Shown one piece after another: positions 33,316 through 41,832 of a stretch of DNA of 64,000 bases. Position numbers and translations under genes: made by a program. Below the pieces are notes generated by a model, which was not told where the DNA came from, did no database searches, and saw only the letters and a program-made list of their open reading frames with translations. Every line of letters begins with the position of its first letter. Position 1 is the first letter of the stretch. Source of the DNA: an uncultured Clostridia bacterium (GTDB taxonomy: Bacteria > Bacillota > Clostridia > Christensenellales > UBA1750); contig CAJFMX010000002.1 of assembly GCA_904393115.1 (NCBI GenBank), positions 62,001 through 126,000 of the forward strand, written 5' to 3'.

Positions 33316-35034
33316 ATGCTTTGTCAGCTGAGCATCCAAAACATCGCGCTCATCGACGCGCTGAACCTGGAGTTCACCGAGGGGCTCAACGTGCTCACGG
33401 GCGAAACGGGCGCGGGCAAGTCCATCGTCATCGACGCGATGAACCTGGCCCTGGGCGAGCGGGCGGACCGCGACCTCATCCGCGCCGGCCAGGACCGCGC
33501 CGTGGTCGAGGCGCTCTTTGACGCGAGCGCCTGCCCGTCGCTCCTCCCCCTGCTGGAGGAGAACGGCGTGGAGGCCGAGGGCGGGCAGCTCATCGTCTCG
33601 CGGACGATCACCCTTTCCGGCCGCAACATCGTGCGGCTCAATGGATCGCTCATCCCGCTCAGCCTCCTGCGCCAGGTGACTAACGCCCTGGTTGACGTCC
33701 ACGGCCAGCACGAGCACCAGTCCCTGCTGGACGAGGGCCGGCACCTGAAGTTCCTGGACGACTACGCCCACGAGGAGATCGCCGCCCCCGCCCAGCGCGT
33801 GCGCGAGCTCTTCGACGCGTACCGCAGCGTGCGCCTGCGCCTGCGCGGCGTGCGCCAGGGCACAAAGGAGCGCGCCCAGCGCCTGGACATGCTCCGCTAC
33901 CAGGTCGAGGAGATCGACCGCGCGCGCCTTTCCCCCGGCGAGGAGGAGGAGCTGACCGAGCAGCGCGACCTCATCCGCAACGCCGAGCGCATCCTCTCGG
34001 CGCTCTCGCAGTGCTCCGCCTTCCTGGACGGCTACGAGGACATGCCCGCCTGCACGGATTCCATCCGCCAGGCGGTGTCGCTTCTTGGCGGCATCTCCGG
34101 CTACGGCGCGCAGTTCGCCCAGCTCGAGGAGCAGCTGCGCGACATCTACTACACCCTTGAGGACATCGCCATGCAGATCCACGTCCAGGCCGAGAAGATG
34201 GACTTTGACCCGGCCCGCGCGGACTACGTCGAGAACCGCCTGGACGAGATCAAGTCCCTGAAGCGCAAGTACGGCAACAGCGTCGAGGACGTGCTCCGCT
34301 ACTGCGAGGACGCCAAAAAGGAGATCGACCAGCTCTCCCGGCAGGAGAAGGACTCCGGCGCGCTGGACCGCCGCCTGAACAAGCTCGCCCGCGAGCTCTA
34401 CGCCGCCTGCCGCGAGCTGAGCGGCCTGCGCCGCGTTGCGGCCGAGCGCTTCTGCGCCGCGGTCGAGGCGCAGCTCCGGGACCTGGGCATGAAGAGCGCG
34501 CACCTGCACGTGGACTTTTCCGCCCTGCCCGCAGAGGAGGAGGCCGAAAAGTTCTTTTCCGCCTCCGGCCTGGACCGCGTGCGCTTCCTCATCTCCGTCA
34601 ATGCCGGCGAGCCGCTCAAGCCCCTGAGCCGCACGGCCTCCGGCGGCGAGCTCTCCCGCATCATGCTCGCCTTCAAGACCATCGCCGCCGACAGCGACGA
34701 CGTGGGCACCCTCGTCTTTGACGAGATCGACACCGGCATCAGCGGCCGCATGGCCCAGGTCGTCGGCGAGAAGATGGCCGCCATCGGCCGGCGCCGCCAG
34801 GTCATCTGCGTCACGCACCTGCCGCAGATCGCCGCCCTGGGCGACAGCCACCACCTCGTCGAAAAGCGCGAGGAGGAGGGCCGCACCCTCACGCGCGTGC
34901 GCGCCCTGTCCTTTGAAGAGCGCGTGCGAGAGATCGCGCGCATGGTCGGCGGCGCGCAGGAGACCGCCGCGACCCTCTCTCACGCGCGGGAAATGCTCCA
35001 GATGGCCGCCGAGCTCCGAAATCGCTTAACTTAA
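33316..35034 (+). CDS. recN: DNA repair protein RecN
   Basis: A 572-residue SMC-like ATPase for double-strand break repair. Walker A is TGETGAGKSIVIDAM near residue 34, a coiled coil spans about 160-380, the ABC signature is TASGGELSRIMLAFK near 440, and Walker B is TLVFDEIDTGISG near 470. Length is normal. The start follows GGAGGGATCGAGAC. It ends just before the AT-rich gap. Confidence 0.97.
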   Translation: MLCQLSIQNIALIDALNLEFTEGLNVLTGETGAGKSIVIDAMNLALGERADRDLIRAGQDRAVVEALFDASACPSLLPLLEENGVEAEGGQLIVSRTITLSGRNIVRLNGSLIPLSLLRQVTNALVDVHGQHEHQSLLDEGRHLKFLDDYAHEEIAAPAQRVRELFDAYRSVRLRLRGVRQGTKERAQRLDMLRYQVEEIDRARLSPGEEEELTEQRDLIRNAERILSALSQCSAFLDGYEDMPACTDSIRQAVSLLGGISGYGAQFAQLEEQLRDIYYTLEDIAMQIHVQAEKMDFDPARADYVENRLDEIKSLKRKYGNSVEDVLRYCEDAKKEIDQLSRQEKDSGALDRRLNKLARELYAACRELSGLRRVAAERFCAAVEAQLRDLGMKSAHLHVDFSALPAEEEAEKFFSASGLDRVRFLISVNAGEPLKPLSRTASGGELSRIMLAFKTIAADSDDVGTLVFDEIDTGISGRMAQVVGEKMAAIGRRRQVICVTHLPQIAALGDSHHLVEKREEEGRTLTRVRALSFEERVREIARMVGGAQETAATLSHAREMLQMAAELRNRLT

Positions 35035-35320
35035 AATTTACAAATTGTGCCAAATTGCCAAAAAAACTTTCCGGATGTATATTTCCCCGCGCAGCATACA
35101 TCAATTTGGATGTGGGTTTGCGTTTCTTTTCTGGATTTTGCGTGTTTTTTGCCGTGAATTTTCGTTTTCTTTACACAAAAAGCCGCACATTCGAAAAAAC
35201 AATCCTCCAGGTAGAAAATACCGCTATTGAATGTTTGAGAGGGTTGTTATACAATGAATAAGTAAGTTGCTTCATAACTATTTCTGCGGCTGTAAAAGGT
35301 ACGCGGCATCGGAGGTAAGT
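35035..35320. other. AT-rich intergenic stretch with no gene
   Basis: About 285 bases with a GC content that I estimate by eye near 40 percent, against well over 60 percent around it. It holds a small inverted repeat ACATC/GATGT near 35097-35117, poly-A and poly-T stretches, and a promoter (35227-35255) before the XRE gene. No convincing coding frame was seen. Confidence 0.6.
35227..35255 (+). promoter_or_regulatory. Probable promoter of the XRE gene
   Basis: TTGAAT at 35227-35232, 17 bp, TACAAT at 35250-35255. Confidence 0.65.
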
Positions 35321-35641
35321 ATGACACGCGAAGAGTTTATCAAACGGAAGATCCGGGAAAAGGGCATGACGCTCAAGGATTATGCGCGCTCGATCAACAT
35401 GCCCTATTCCACGCTTCTTTCCATGCTGGCGGGCAATCTGGGCGGCGCCTCGCTGGACAACGTGGTGCGCATCTGCAATGGCTTGGACACCAGCATTGGC
35501 ACGATGCAGTCCGCGTACATGGATGGCGGATTGGAGAACAACGTCACGGACCTGAGCGAGCGCGAAAAGAAGCTCGTCCTCAACTACCGCGCGGCGGGCG
35601 TCCTGCAGGAGGCCATCGACAAGCTGCTCGACCTCAAGTAA
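35321..35641 (+). CDS. XRE-family helix-turn-helix protein
   Basis: A 106-residue protein. The helix-turn-helix is KGMTLKDYARSINMPYSTLLSMLAG at about residues 15-40, with NVVRICNGLDTSI following, typical of small clostridial Cro/CI-type repressors. The C-terminal third is a charged helix (LSEREKKLVLNYRAAGVLQEAIDKLL). GGAGGTAAGT precedes ATG 35321. It stands alone between recN and spoIVB and has AT-rich upstream DNA, so it could be an insertion into the usual recN-spoIVB order. Target unknown. Confidence 0.85.
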   Translation: MTREEFIKRKIREKGMTLKDYARSINMPYSTLLSMLAGNLGGASLDNVVRICNGLDTSIGTMQSAYMDGGLENNVTDLSEREKKLVLNYRAAGVLQEAIDKLLDLK

Positions 35642-35793
35642 TCCAGTAAGAAAAAACTTTCCATCGGGCCTGCGGCCCGAAGAGAATGCGGCCAACTAGA
35701 CCACGTCGAGAAACGGGTTCCGACATCTCCCAGAATAACGCGGATGCAAAGTCCACACCTTAAGCGTGAAAAATCGCAAATGGGGTGTGGAAA

Positions 35794-37044
35794 ATGAAAG
35801 CAAAACGGGTGCTGGGAGGGATATTGGCGTGCGCCCTGGTGGCATGGAACTCCATGCCTTCCGTCCAGAGCTTGCGCAAAATCCCGGACCTGATTCATTT
35901 GACGCCGGGCGAGGAAAAGTCGTATTCTTTTTTTCTGCCCATAAAGGCGGAGGTGGCGGAGGACAGCACGTGCGTGCTCTCCTCAACGGATGAGACGCTC
36001 GGCTCGCGCGTGACGACGCTGACCACGGAGGAGCCGGGCAGCGCGCGGGTCGAGTTCTCCCTCCTGGGATGGATTCCGCTCAAGACCGTCGAGGTCCGCG
36101 TGGAGGACGCGCGCATCCTCATCCCCGGCGGCCAGAGCATCGGCCTGACGCTGTTTACGGACGGCGTGTTCATCGTCGACAGCGCGGAGGTCTACCTTCC
36201 GGACGGCACGACGGTCAACCCCGCGCGCGACGCGGGGCTCAGCTCCGGGGACCTGATCAAGCGCGTCAACGGCGCGTCCATCGACTCCATGCAGGACCTG
36301 ACGGACGCCGTGCGCAGCAGCGGGGACGGCGCGCTCACCGTGGAGTACGTGCGCGACGGCCAGGAGCGCACCGCGACCGTCGAGCCCGCGACGGATGAGA
36401 CCGGCCAGCGCCGCCTGGGCATCTGGGTGCGCGACTCCACCGCCGGCATCGGGACCCTGACCTATATCGACCCCAAGGAGAACGCCTTCGGCGCCCTCGG
36501 CCACGCGGTGACGGACCTGGACACCGGCAGCATCCTGCCCATCGACCACGGCCAAGTCTACGTCAGCGAGATCGTGGACGTGCAGAAGGGCGCCCGCGGC
36601 CAGGCCGGGGAGCTGCACGGCGTCTTCACCGGGAACTTCGACGCGCTGGAAACCCTGACCAAGAACACGGAGTTCGGCGTCTACGGCAGCGCGCGCGACC
36701 CGGACCCCAACCCGCTCTACCCGCAGGGCCTGCCCGCGGCCGCGCAGTCCGAGGTGGAGCTCGGCCCCGCCACGATCCTGACCACCATCGACGGCAGCGG
36801 TGTGCAGGAGTTTGCCTGCGAGATCATCCGCCTGACGCCCCAGGCCTCCCGGGCCTCCCGCTCCATGGTCGTCGAGATCACGGACCCGGAGCTGCTCAGC
36901 GTCACCGGCGGCATCGTGCAGGGCATGAGCGGCAGCCCCATCCTGCAGAACGGCAAGATCGTGGGCGCGGTCACGCACGTCTACGTCAACGACCCGACCA
37001 AGGGCTATGGCCTCTACATCGACTGGATGCTCGACACCCAGTGA
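35794..37044 (+). CDS. spoIVB: SpoIVB peptidase
   Basis: A 416-residue serine peptidase of the S55 family that signals from forespore to mother cell to activate pro-sigma-K processing. An N-terminal membrane segment (about 7-25) is followed by a PDZ domain (about 140-205, with GLSSGDLIKRVNGASI) and the catalytic domain with H in ALGHAVTD and S in the late GMSGSPI. ATG 35794 is used; a GTG nine bases upstream is the alternative, and the ribosome site is a weak GGGGTG. A small GGGCC/GGCCC hairpin lies in the upstream gap. Confidence 0.95.
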   Translation: MKAKRVLGGILACALVAWNSMPSVQSLRKIPDLIHLTPGEEKSYSFFLPIKAEVAEDSTCVLSSTDETLGSRVTTLTTEEPGSARVEFSLLGWIPLKTVEVRVEDARILIPGGQSIGLTLFTDGVFIVDSAEVYLPDGTTVNPARDAGLSSGDLIKRVNGASIDSMQDLTDAVRSSGDGALTVEYVRDGQERTATVEPATDETGQRRLGIWVRDSTAGIGTLTYIDPKENAFGALGHAVTDLDTGSILPIDHGQVYVSEIVDVQKGARGQAGELHGVFTGNFDALETLTKNTEFGVYGSARDPDPNPLYPQGLPAAAQSEVELGPATILTTIDGSGVQEFACEIIRLTPQASRASRSMVVEITDPELLSVTGGIVQGMSGSPILQNGKIVGAVTHVYVNDPTKGYGLYIDWMLDTQ

Positions 37045-37073
37045 GAGAGGGCGGCTTTTCAGCCGCCCTCTTC
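37045..37073 (+). terminator. Terminator after spoIVB
   Basis: GAGGGCGGCT pairs with AGCCGCCCTC around a TTTC loop, followed by TT. The T-run is short, so efficiency may be low. Confidence 0.6.
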
Positions 37074-37081
37074 AGTCCCCC

Positions 37082-37130
37082 AAAAGAGTGCATAACCCAT
37101 CTTTTAACAAATGCACAAAAAAGAGTGCAT
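37082..37130 (+). promoter_or_regulatory. Repeated GTGCAT motifs before the spo0A-like gene
   Basis: AAAAGAGTGCAT occurs twice exactly 37 bp apart (37082-37093 and 37119-37130). ATGCAC at 37111-37116 forms an inverted pair with the second copy, separated by eight bases. It looks like a regulator binding array; the regulator is unknown. Confidence 0.5.
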
Positions 37131-37200
37131 TATGTCTTTGGCAGGAAATCGCGCCCGCGCGTCGAACCCTCTTTCCATGGGTGCGAAAGGGGGCGGGCAG

Positions 37201-37905
37201 ATGCGCATCTACATCCTTCGCCGGACGCTGGGGGATGCCGAGCGCGCGCAGGCACAGATCCGGGCGCGCGGCGCGGACCGCGTCGTGGGCCTTGCCGCGG
37301 GCGGCCGTGTGGACGAGGAGGCGCTGCGCCGCAGCGGCGCGGATCTCTTCGTCCTGGACGCGGTCCTACCGGGGCAGGACGGCCTCGCGCTCGCCCGCGC
37401 GCTCGCGCCCAGGCCCTGCGTACTGCTCCTGCCCTGCGCGCAGAACCTGCGCGCGCCAAAGAATGCCCGGTTTGCCACGGAGGCGGAGCTCGCCGCAGCG
37501 CTGGACGATGTGCGCGGCGCGGCCCTGGCCACGCCGGACCGAAACGCCCTCGGCGAGGAGCTCCTGCGCCTGGGGTTCAAGCCGCAGACGCTCGGCACCC
37601 GCCAGCTCTGCCGCGCGCTGGCGATCGCCCTGCAGGACGAGGGGGCGCTGGCCGACGTGCGCAGCCGGATCTACGCGCCCATCGCGCGGGAGATGCGCCG
37701 CACGCCCGACAGCGTGGAGCGCAACATCCGCTACGCCATCGAGTGCGCCTGGGTGCGCGGCGACCTGCGCGCGCTGCAATCCCGGTTCGGCTATACCGTG
37801 GAGGCCGAGCGCGGCAAGCCCACGAACCGCGCGTTCCTCGCGCAGATCTGCGAGCACCTGCGCCTAAGGCGCATGGACGCGCAGGAGGAAACATACCCTT
37901 CCTAA
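37201..37905 (+). CDS. Spo0A-like response regulator with degenerate receiver
   Basis: A 234-residue protein next to spoIVB, where spo0A normally lies. Residues about 115-225 match the Spo0A DNA-binding domain: LGTRQLCRALAIALQDE, RTPDSVERNIRYAIECAW, then LFGYT-like RFGYTVEAERGKPTNRAFLA. The N-terminal receiver is weak. D53 in VLDAVLPGQDGL is kept, but the acidic pair near the start is replaced by arginines (R7, R8), and the threonine and lysine switch residues are not recognisable. It may be a phosphorylation-independent form or a diverged master regulator. ATG 37201 follows GGGGGCGGGCAG. Confidence 0.85.
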   Translation: MRIYILRRTLGDAERAQAQIRARGADRVVGLAAGGRVDEEALRRSGADLFVLDAVLPGQDGLALARALAPRPCVLLLPCAQNLRAPKNARFATEAELAAALDDVRGAALATPDRNALGEELLRLGFKPQTLGTRQLCRALAIALQDEGALADVRSRIYAPIAREMRRTPDSVERNIRYAIECAWVRGDLRALQSRFGYTVEAERGKPTNRAFLAQICEHLRLRRMDAQEETYPS

Positions 37906-37921
37906 AGGGGAGGGATGCGCC

Positions 37922-38446
37922 TTGTGGAAAGACGCGGCGCGCGGCGCAAAAAAACACCTGGCAGACTATGGAATCGGATATGGAATCGCCGTCTTTCTCG
38001 CCATCGCGGCGGCGACGAGCGGCTTTCGCACGGGCGGGGAGGGACTGGATCTCTTTTCGCCGGTCTCCGTCTCGGCGGGCGCGCTGCTCTCCCTCCTGCG
38101 GGAGGGACTTGCGGTGCTGGCGCTCTGGCTCTGCTCCCTGCATCCCTTTGGCTGCGCGCTCTGCGCGGCGCTGCTCGTGAGCCGGGCCTTCTCCGTGGGG
38201 ATGGCCTGGAGTGCGTGGATCGCGGCGCACGGCTGGGCGGGCGCGCTGGCCTTTGGCGCGCTGCTCGTGCCGCAGGGGCTGTTGTCGCTTGCGGCGTGGT
38301 GCGTGGGCTGCTGCGTGACGGCCTATGCCGCGCTGCGCGCGCACATCCCGGGAAAGACGGCCTATGCCTGCCTGCTCGCCGCCGTCTTTGCGGCGCAGGC
38401 GCTCGCCCTCGCGCTGCGGTGCCTCGCCTCGGCGTGCCTTGCCTAA
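37922..38446 (+). CDS. spoIIM: SpoIIM-like membrane protein
   Basis: A 174-residue hydrophobic protein with about five membrane segments. Segments EGLAVLALWLCSLHPFG, SVGMAWSAWIAAHGWAGAL and LVPQGLLSLAAWCVGCCVTAYAALRA line up by eye with SpoIIM, whose role is to hold the SpoIID-SpoIIP engulfment machinery. Similarity is modest, so the name rests also on position after spo0A, usual in clostridia. The start is a TTG at 37922 behind GGGGAGGG. Deob follows after 33 bases. Confidence 0.7.
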   Translation: MWKDAARGAKKHLADYGIGYGIAVFLAIAAATSGFRTGGEGLDLFSPVSVSAGALLSLLREGLAVLALWLCSLHPFGCALCAALLVSRAFSVGMAWSAWIAAHGWAGALAFGALLVPQGLLSLAAWCVGCCVTAYAALRAHIPGKTAYACLLAAVFAAQALALALRCLASACLA

Positions 38447-38479
38447 GACGCGGAAACTACGAAGGAGGAAACCCCAACT

Positions 38480-39622
38480 ATGAAGAAGGAAAATCGTGCC
38501 GTCGTCGTCGTGCTGGACAGCCTGGGCGTCGGGGAACTGCCCGACGCCGCGCAGTTCGGCGACGCGGGCTGCCATACGCTTTTGCACATCCTGGCCAGAA
38601 TGCCCGACCTCGCGCTGCCGAACCTGCGCTCGCTCGGGCTCCTGCGCCTGCTGGGCGCGCAGGACGCGGTCCTGCCCCGGGCGGGCTGGGGGAAGATGGC
38701 CGAGCGCTCGCGCGGCAAGGACACGACCACAGGCCACTGGGAGCTGAGCGGCCTCGTGCTGGACAAGCCGTTCCCCACGTTTCCGCACGGGTTCCCCGCC
38801 GCGTTCCTGGAGCGGTTCTCCCAGGCGGTCGGCCGGCCGTGCATCGGCAACTGCACGGCCTCGGGCACGGAGATCATCCAGCGCCTGGGGGACGAGGCCG
38901 TCCGCCGCGGCGCGCTGATCGTCTACACCTCGGCCGACAGCGTGTTCCAGGTCGCCGCGCACGAGGAGGTCGTGCCCCTTTCGGAGCTCTACGCGATCTG
39001 CCAAACCGCGCGCGGGATGCTCACCGGGGACCTGGCCGTCGGGCGCGTCATCGCGCGGCCCTTCGTGGGCGGTCAAGGGAAGTACGTTCGCACCGCCAAC
39101 CGGCGCGACTTCTCCCTGGAGCCGACCGGCAGGACGATGCTCGACGCGCTGCAGGCCGCGGGCCGGGACGTCCTGGCCGTGGGCAAGATCTCCGACATCT
39201 TCGCCGGCCGGGGCATCACGGAGTCCTTCCCCACGCACGGGAACGAGGAGGGCGAGCGCGCGCTGCTCGACCTGCTCGAGCGCGACTTTTCCGGCCTGCT
39301 GTTTGTGAACCTGGTGGATTTTGACATGCTCTACGGCCACCGCCGCGACGCGGAGGGCTATGGCCGCGCGCTGGAGCACTTCGACAGGACGCTGGGCGAG
39401 GCGCTCCGGCGCCTGCGCCCGGGCGACCTCCTCGCCGTGACCGGCGACCACGGCTGCGACCCCACCTTCCGCGGCACGGACCACACGCGCGAATACGTCC
39501 CCCTGCTGCTGCACGGCGGCGCGACCGGGGACCTGGGCGTGCGGACGAGCTTTTCGGACCTGGCGGCCACGGTCTGCCGGCACCTGGGCGTGGCCTGGGC
39601 CTCCGGGGAAGCCATCGAATAA
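38480..39622 (+). CDS. deoB: Phosphopentomutase
   Basis: A 380-residue metalloenzyme of the alkaline phosphatase superfamily that interconverts (deoxy)ribose-1- and -5-phosphate. It has VVLDSLGVGELPDAAQFGDAG with metal ligands at the start, a TTTGHWELSG stretch, and late DHGCDPTFRGTDHTREYVPLL. It works with the nucleoside phosphorylase at 9852. GAAGGAGGAAACCCC precedes ATG 38480. It ends before a hairpin that overlaps the dacF ribosome site. Confidence 0.97.
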   Translation: MKKENRAVVVVLDSLGVGELPDAAQFGDAGCHTLLHILARMPDLALPNLRSLGLLRLLGAQDAVLPRAGWGKMAERSRGKDTTTGHWELSGLVLDKPFPTFPHGFPAAFLERFSQAVGRPCIGNCTASGTEIIQRLGDEAVRRGALIVYTSADSVFQVAAHEEVVPLSELYAICQTARGMLTGDLAVGRVIARPFVGGQGKYVRTANRRDFSLEPTGRTMLDALQAAGRDVLAVGKISDIFAGRGITESFPTHGNEEGERALLDLLERDFSGLLFVNLVDFDMLYGHRRDAEGYGRALEHFDRTLGEALRRLRPGDLLAVTGDHGCDPTFRGTDHTREYVPLLLHGGATGDLGVRTSFSDLAATVCRHLGVAWASGEAIE

Positions 39623-39641
39623 ACGCGCGGAATCCGGGCAT

Positions 39642-39688
39642 AAATCCCTCCCGTTCTGCTTACCTATGGAGCAGACGGGAGGGATTTT
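39642..39688 (+). terminator. Hairpin ending deoB and covering the dacF ribosome site
   Basis: AAATCCCTCCCGT (39642-39654) pairs perfectly with ACGGGAGGGATTT (39675-39687), extended by CTGCT/AGCAG, leaving a nine-base loop. The GGGAGGG ribosome site of dacF (39677-39683) is inside the 3' arm. It may act as a terminator (TTTT follows) and as a translational block. Confidence 0.7.
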
Positions 39689-39690
39689 GC

Positions 39691-40914
39691 ATGAAAAAGC
39701 GATGGGTTGCCGCATTGCTTGCGGCGCTGCTGCTGCTCTTGCCCGCCGCGGCGCGGGCGGAGAGCGCCACCACGCAGGCGGAGACCGCCCCCGCGCAGGG
39801 CGAGCCCCTGGAGAGCGAGCTGCCCATGGAGGCGGACGCGGTCTCGGTGCTGCTCCTGGATGCGCGCAGCGGAACTGTGATCCTGGAGAAGAACGCGGAC
39901 GAGCAGCGCCCGGCCGCGAGCCTGACGAAGCTGATGACGATCCTGCTGACGCTGGAGGCGCTCGATGCCGGGGAGATCGCCCTTGCGGACGAGGTCACCG
40001 TCTCGGAGGCGGCTGCGGGCATGGGCGGCTCGCAGGCGCTGCTGGACGCGGGCGGCGTCTACACGGTGGAGGACCTGCTCAAGTCCCTGATCGTGGCCTC
40101 GGCAAACGACTCCGCCGTGGCGCTGGCCGAGCTCCTGCGCGGCAGCGAGGACGCCTTTGCCGGCCGCATGAACGAGCGCGCCGCGGAACTCGGCCTTTCG
40201 GGCACGCACTATGTCAACGCCTCGGGCCTGCCGGCCGAAAGGCAGCACACCACCGCGCGGGACATCGCCGCGCTTTCGCTCGAAGTGCTCTCGCATCCCC
40301 TGTACTTCGACTATTCCACCATCTGGATGGACGAGATCCTGCACAGGAACAACCGCGTGACGGACCTGGTCAACACCAACCGCCTCATCCGCTTCTACGA
40401 GGGCGCGGACGGCGTCAAGACCGGCTCCACGAGCGAGGCGGGCTACTGCATCAGCGCGACCGCCAAGCGCGGCGGGGAGCGGTTCCTGGCCGTGATCCTC
40501 GGCTCCTCGACGAGCGCAAAGCGCTTTTCCCTGGCGCAGGGGCTCTTAACATACGCCTTTGACCACTACGAGACGGCGGAGCTTCTGCATCAGGGGGATG
40601 TCATCGTGCAGGGCGTGCCCGTGGAAAACGCCGTCGTGCGCCAGGCGGACCTCGCGGCCAAGGCGGACCTGACGGCGCTCACGCGCAAGGGCGAGGGCGC
40701 GAGCCTCACGGTGGAGGTGAGCGCACCCAGCGTCCTGCGCGCCCCGCTCTCCGCCGGGGAGATCGTGGGCGAGGCCGTCGCCATGCAGGAGGGCGAGGCC
40801 GTCGCGCGCGTGCCGCTGGTGCTGACGCAGGACCTGCACGGCCGCAGTTACCGCTCCTCCCTGGGCGAAGTCCTGCGCCTGTGGATGCAGTGCGCCGCGC
40901 AGGACGGGATTTGA
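39691..40914 (+). CDS. dacF: D-alanyl-D-alanine carboxypeptidase (DacF type)
   Basis: A 407-residue secreted penicillin-binding protein that trims D-alanine from peptide stems. A signal peptide (1-23) is followed by the serine peptidase S11 domain. The active-site triad is SLTK, SAND and KTGST. A C-terminal beta-rich domain (about residues 290-380) and a terminal amphipathic helix follow, typical of sporulation-related DacF/DacB proteins. Located after spo0A-spoIIM-deoB as in clostridia. Its ribosome site is buried in a hairpin (see adjacent entry). Confidence 0.94.
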   Translation: MKKRWVAALLAALLLLLPAAARAESATTQAETAPAQGEPLESELPMEADAVSVLLLDARSGTVILEKNADEQRPAASLTKLMTILLTLEALDAGEIALADEVTVSEAAAGMGGSQALLDAGGVYTVEDLLKSLIVASANDSAVALAELLRGSEDAFAGRMNERAAELGLSGTHYVNASGLPAERQHTTARDIAALSLEVLSHPLYFDYSTIWMDEILHRNNRVTDLVNTNRLIRFYEGADGVKTGSTSEAGYCISATAKRGGERFLAVILGSSTSAKRFSLAQGLLTYAFDHYETAELLHQGDVIVQGVPVENAVVRQADLAAKADLTALTRKGEGASLTVEVSAPSVLRAPLSAGEIVGEAVAMQEGEAVARVPLVLTQDLHGRSYRSSLGEVLRLWMQCAAQDGI

Positions 40915-40975
40915 CGCGGCTGGAAAAATGTGATAGGGTAGAGAAAATTCGATTGTACGAAAGAGGGGAATGCGC

Positions 40976-41680
40976 ATGTGCAATGTGAACCAGGATCGGG
41001 TGGATCGCCCGGAAAAGGCGGAGAAGTTTGTGCCCGAGTACCGCGGCAATCTCCGCGACCACATGATCGAGATCCCGCGCTGCATCGCCCAGGCCAGCGG
41101 CATCCGCGTGTTTGGCCGCCGGATCAAGTCCCTGGTCTTTACCACGGACGTGGCCATCATCCGCAACATCAACGCGGACGCGGTCATCGCCGTCTATCCG
41201 TTTACGCCCCAGCCCGCCATCACCCACGCGGTGCTGACCGCGGCGGAGATGCCCGTGTTCTCGGGCGTCGGCGGCGGCATCACCAGCGGCGCGCGCGTGG
41301 TGAACCTGGCCATGGACGCCGAGGCCCTGGGCGCCACGGCCGTCGTCGTCAACGCCCCGACGAGCAACGAGTGCATCCGCCGGCTCAAGGAGGTCATCGA
41401 CATCCCGGTCGTGGTCACCGTCGCGCGCATGGACACGGATGTCGAAGCGCGCCTGGCCGCCGGCGCGGACATCCTCAACGTCTCGGCCGCCGAAAACACC
41501 GCGCCCCTCGTGCGCCGCATCCGCAGCGAGTTCCCCCAGGCCGCCATCATCGCCACCGGCGGCTCCACGGAGGAGACGATCCTGCGCACGATCGAGGCCG
41601 GCGCCAACGCCATCACCTATACGCCGCCGACGTCCGCGGCGCTCTTCCGCGAGCTGATGGTCAAGTACCGCGGGGATTGA
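40976..41680 (+). CDS. Conserved TIM-barrel-like protein of unknown function
   Basis: A 234-residue protein with repeating alpha/beta units. Segments VAIIRNINADAVIAVYPFTPQPA, VFSGVGGGITSGARVVNLAMDAEALGATAVVVNAP, AAGADILNVSAA and ATGGSTEETILRTIEAGANAITYTPP resemble phosphate-binding TIM barrels such as aldolases. Close relatives in clostridia are merely called hydrolase, with no assay I know of. ATG 40976 is preferred over ATG 40970 because AGAGGGG then has normal spacing. Its promoter was not evident. Confidence 0.6.
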   Translation: MCNVNQDRVDRPEKAEKFVPEYRGNLRDHMIEIPRCIAQASGIRVFGRRIKSLVFTTDVAIIRNINADAVIAVYPFTPQPAITHAVLTAAEMPVFSGVGGGITSGARVVNLAMDAEALGATAVVVNAPTSNECIRRLKEVIDIPVVVTVARMDTDVEARLAAGADILNVSAAENTAPLVRRIRSEFPQAAIIATGGSTEETILRTIEAGANAITYTPPTSAALFRELMVKYRGD

Positions 41681-41757
41681 TCCGGCCTCCCCGCGGCCCC
41701 GAAAGGGCCGAAAAATACTCCGCAAAAAATAAATTTTTTCTCGGCGAATAAAGGGGC

Positions 41758-41786
41758 TTTTCAACATCGGTAAAGTATGTTAAAAT
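41758..41786 (+). promoter_or_regulatory. Possible promoter of the EF-G paralogue
   Basis: TTTTCA at 41758-41763, 17 bp, TAAAAT at 41781-41786. Both boxes are weak matches. Confidence 0.4.
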
Positions 41787-41832
41787 GGCGTTATCGAGTT
41801 CTTTGATTACGGAAGAAGGAGGACCCCATTCC

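Noticed and set aside
35045-35261. Short open frames in the AT-rich gap
   Set aside because: No ribosome sites, no conserved features, and composition typical of non-coding AT-rich DNA.
37915-39324. A long plus-strand frame starting at ATG 37915 and overlapping spoIIM and deoB
   Set aside because: It is a frame-shifted copy of the real genes with an arginine-rich composition; the ATG merely sits in the spoIIM ribosome-site region.
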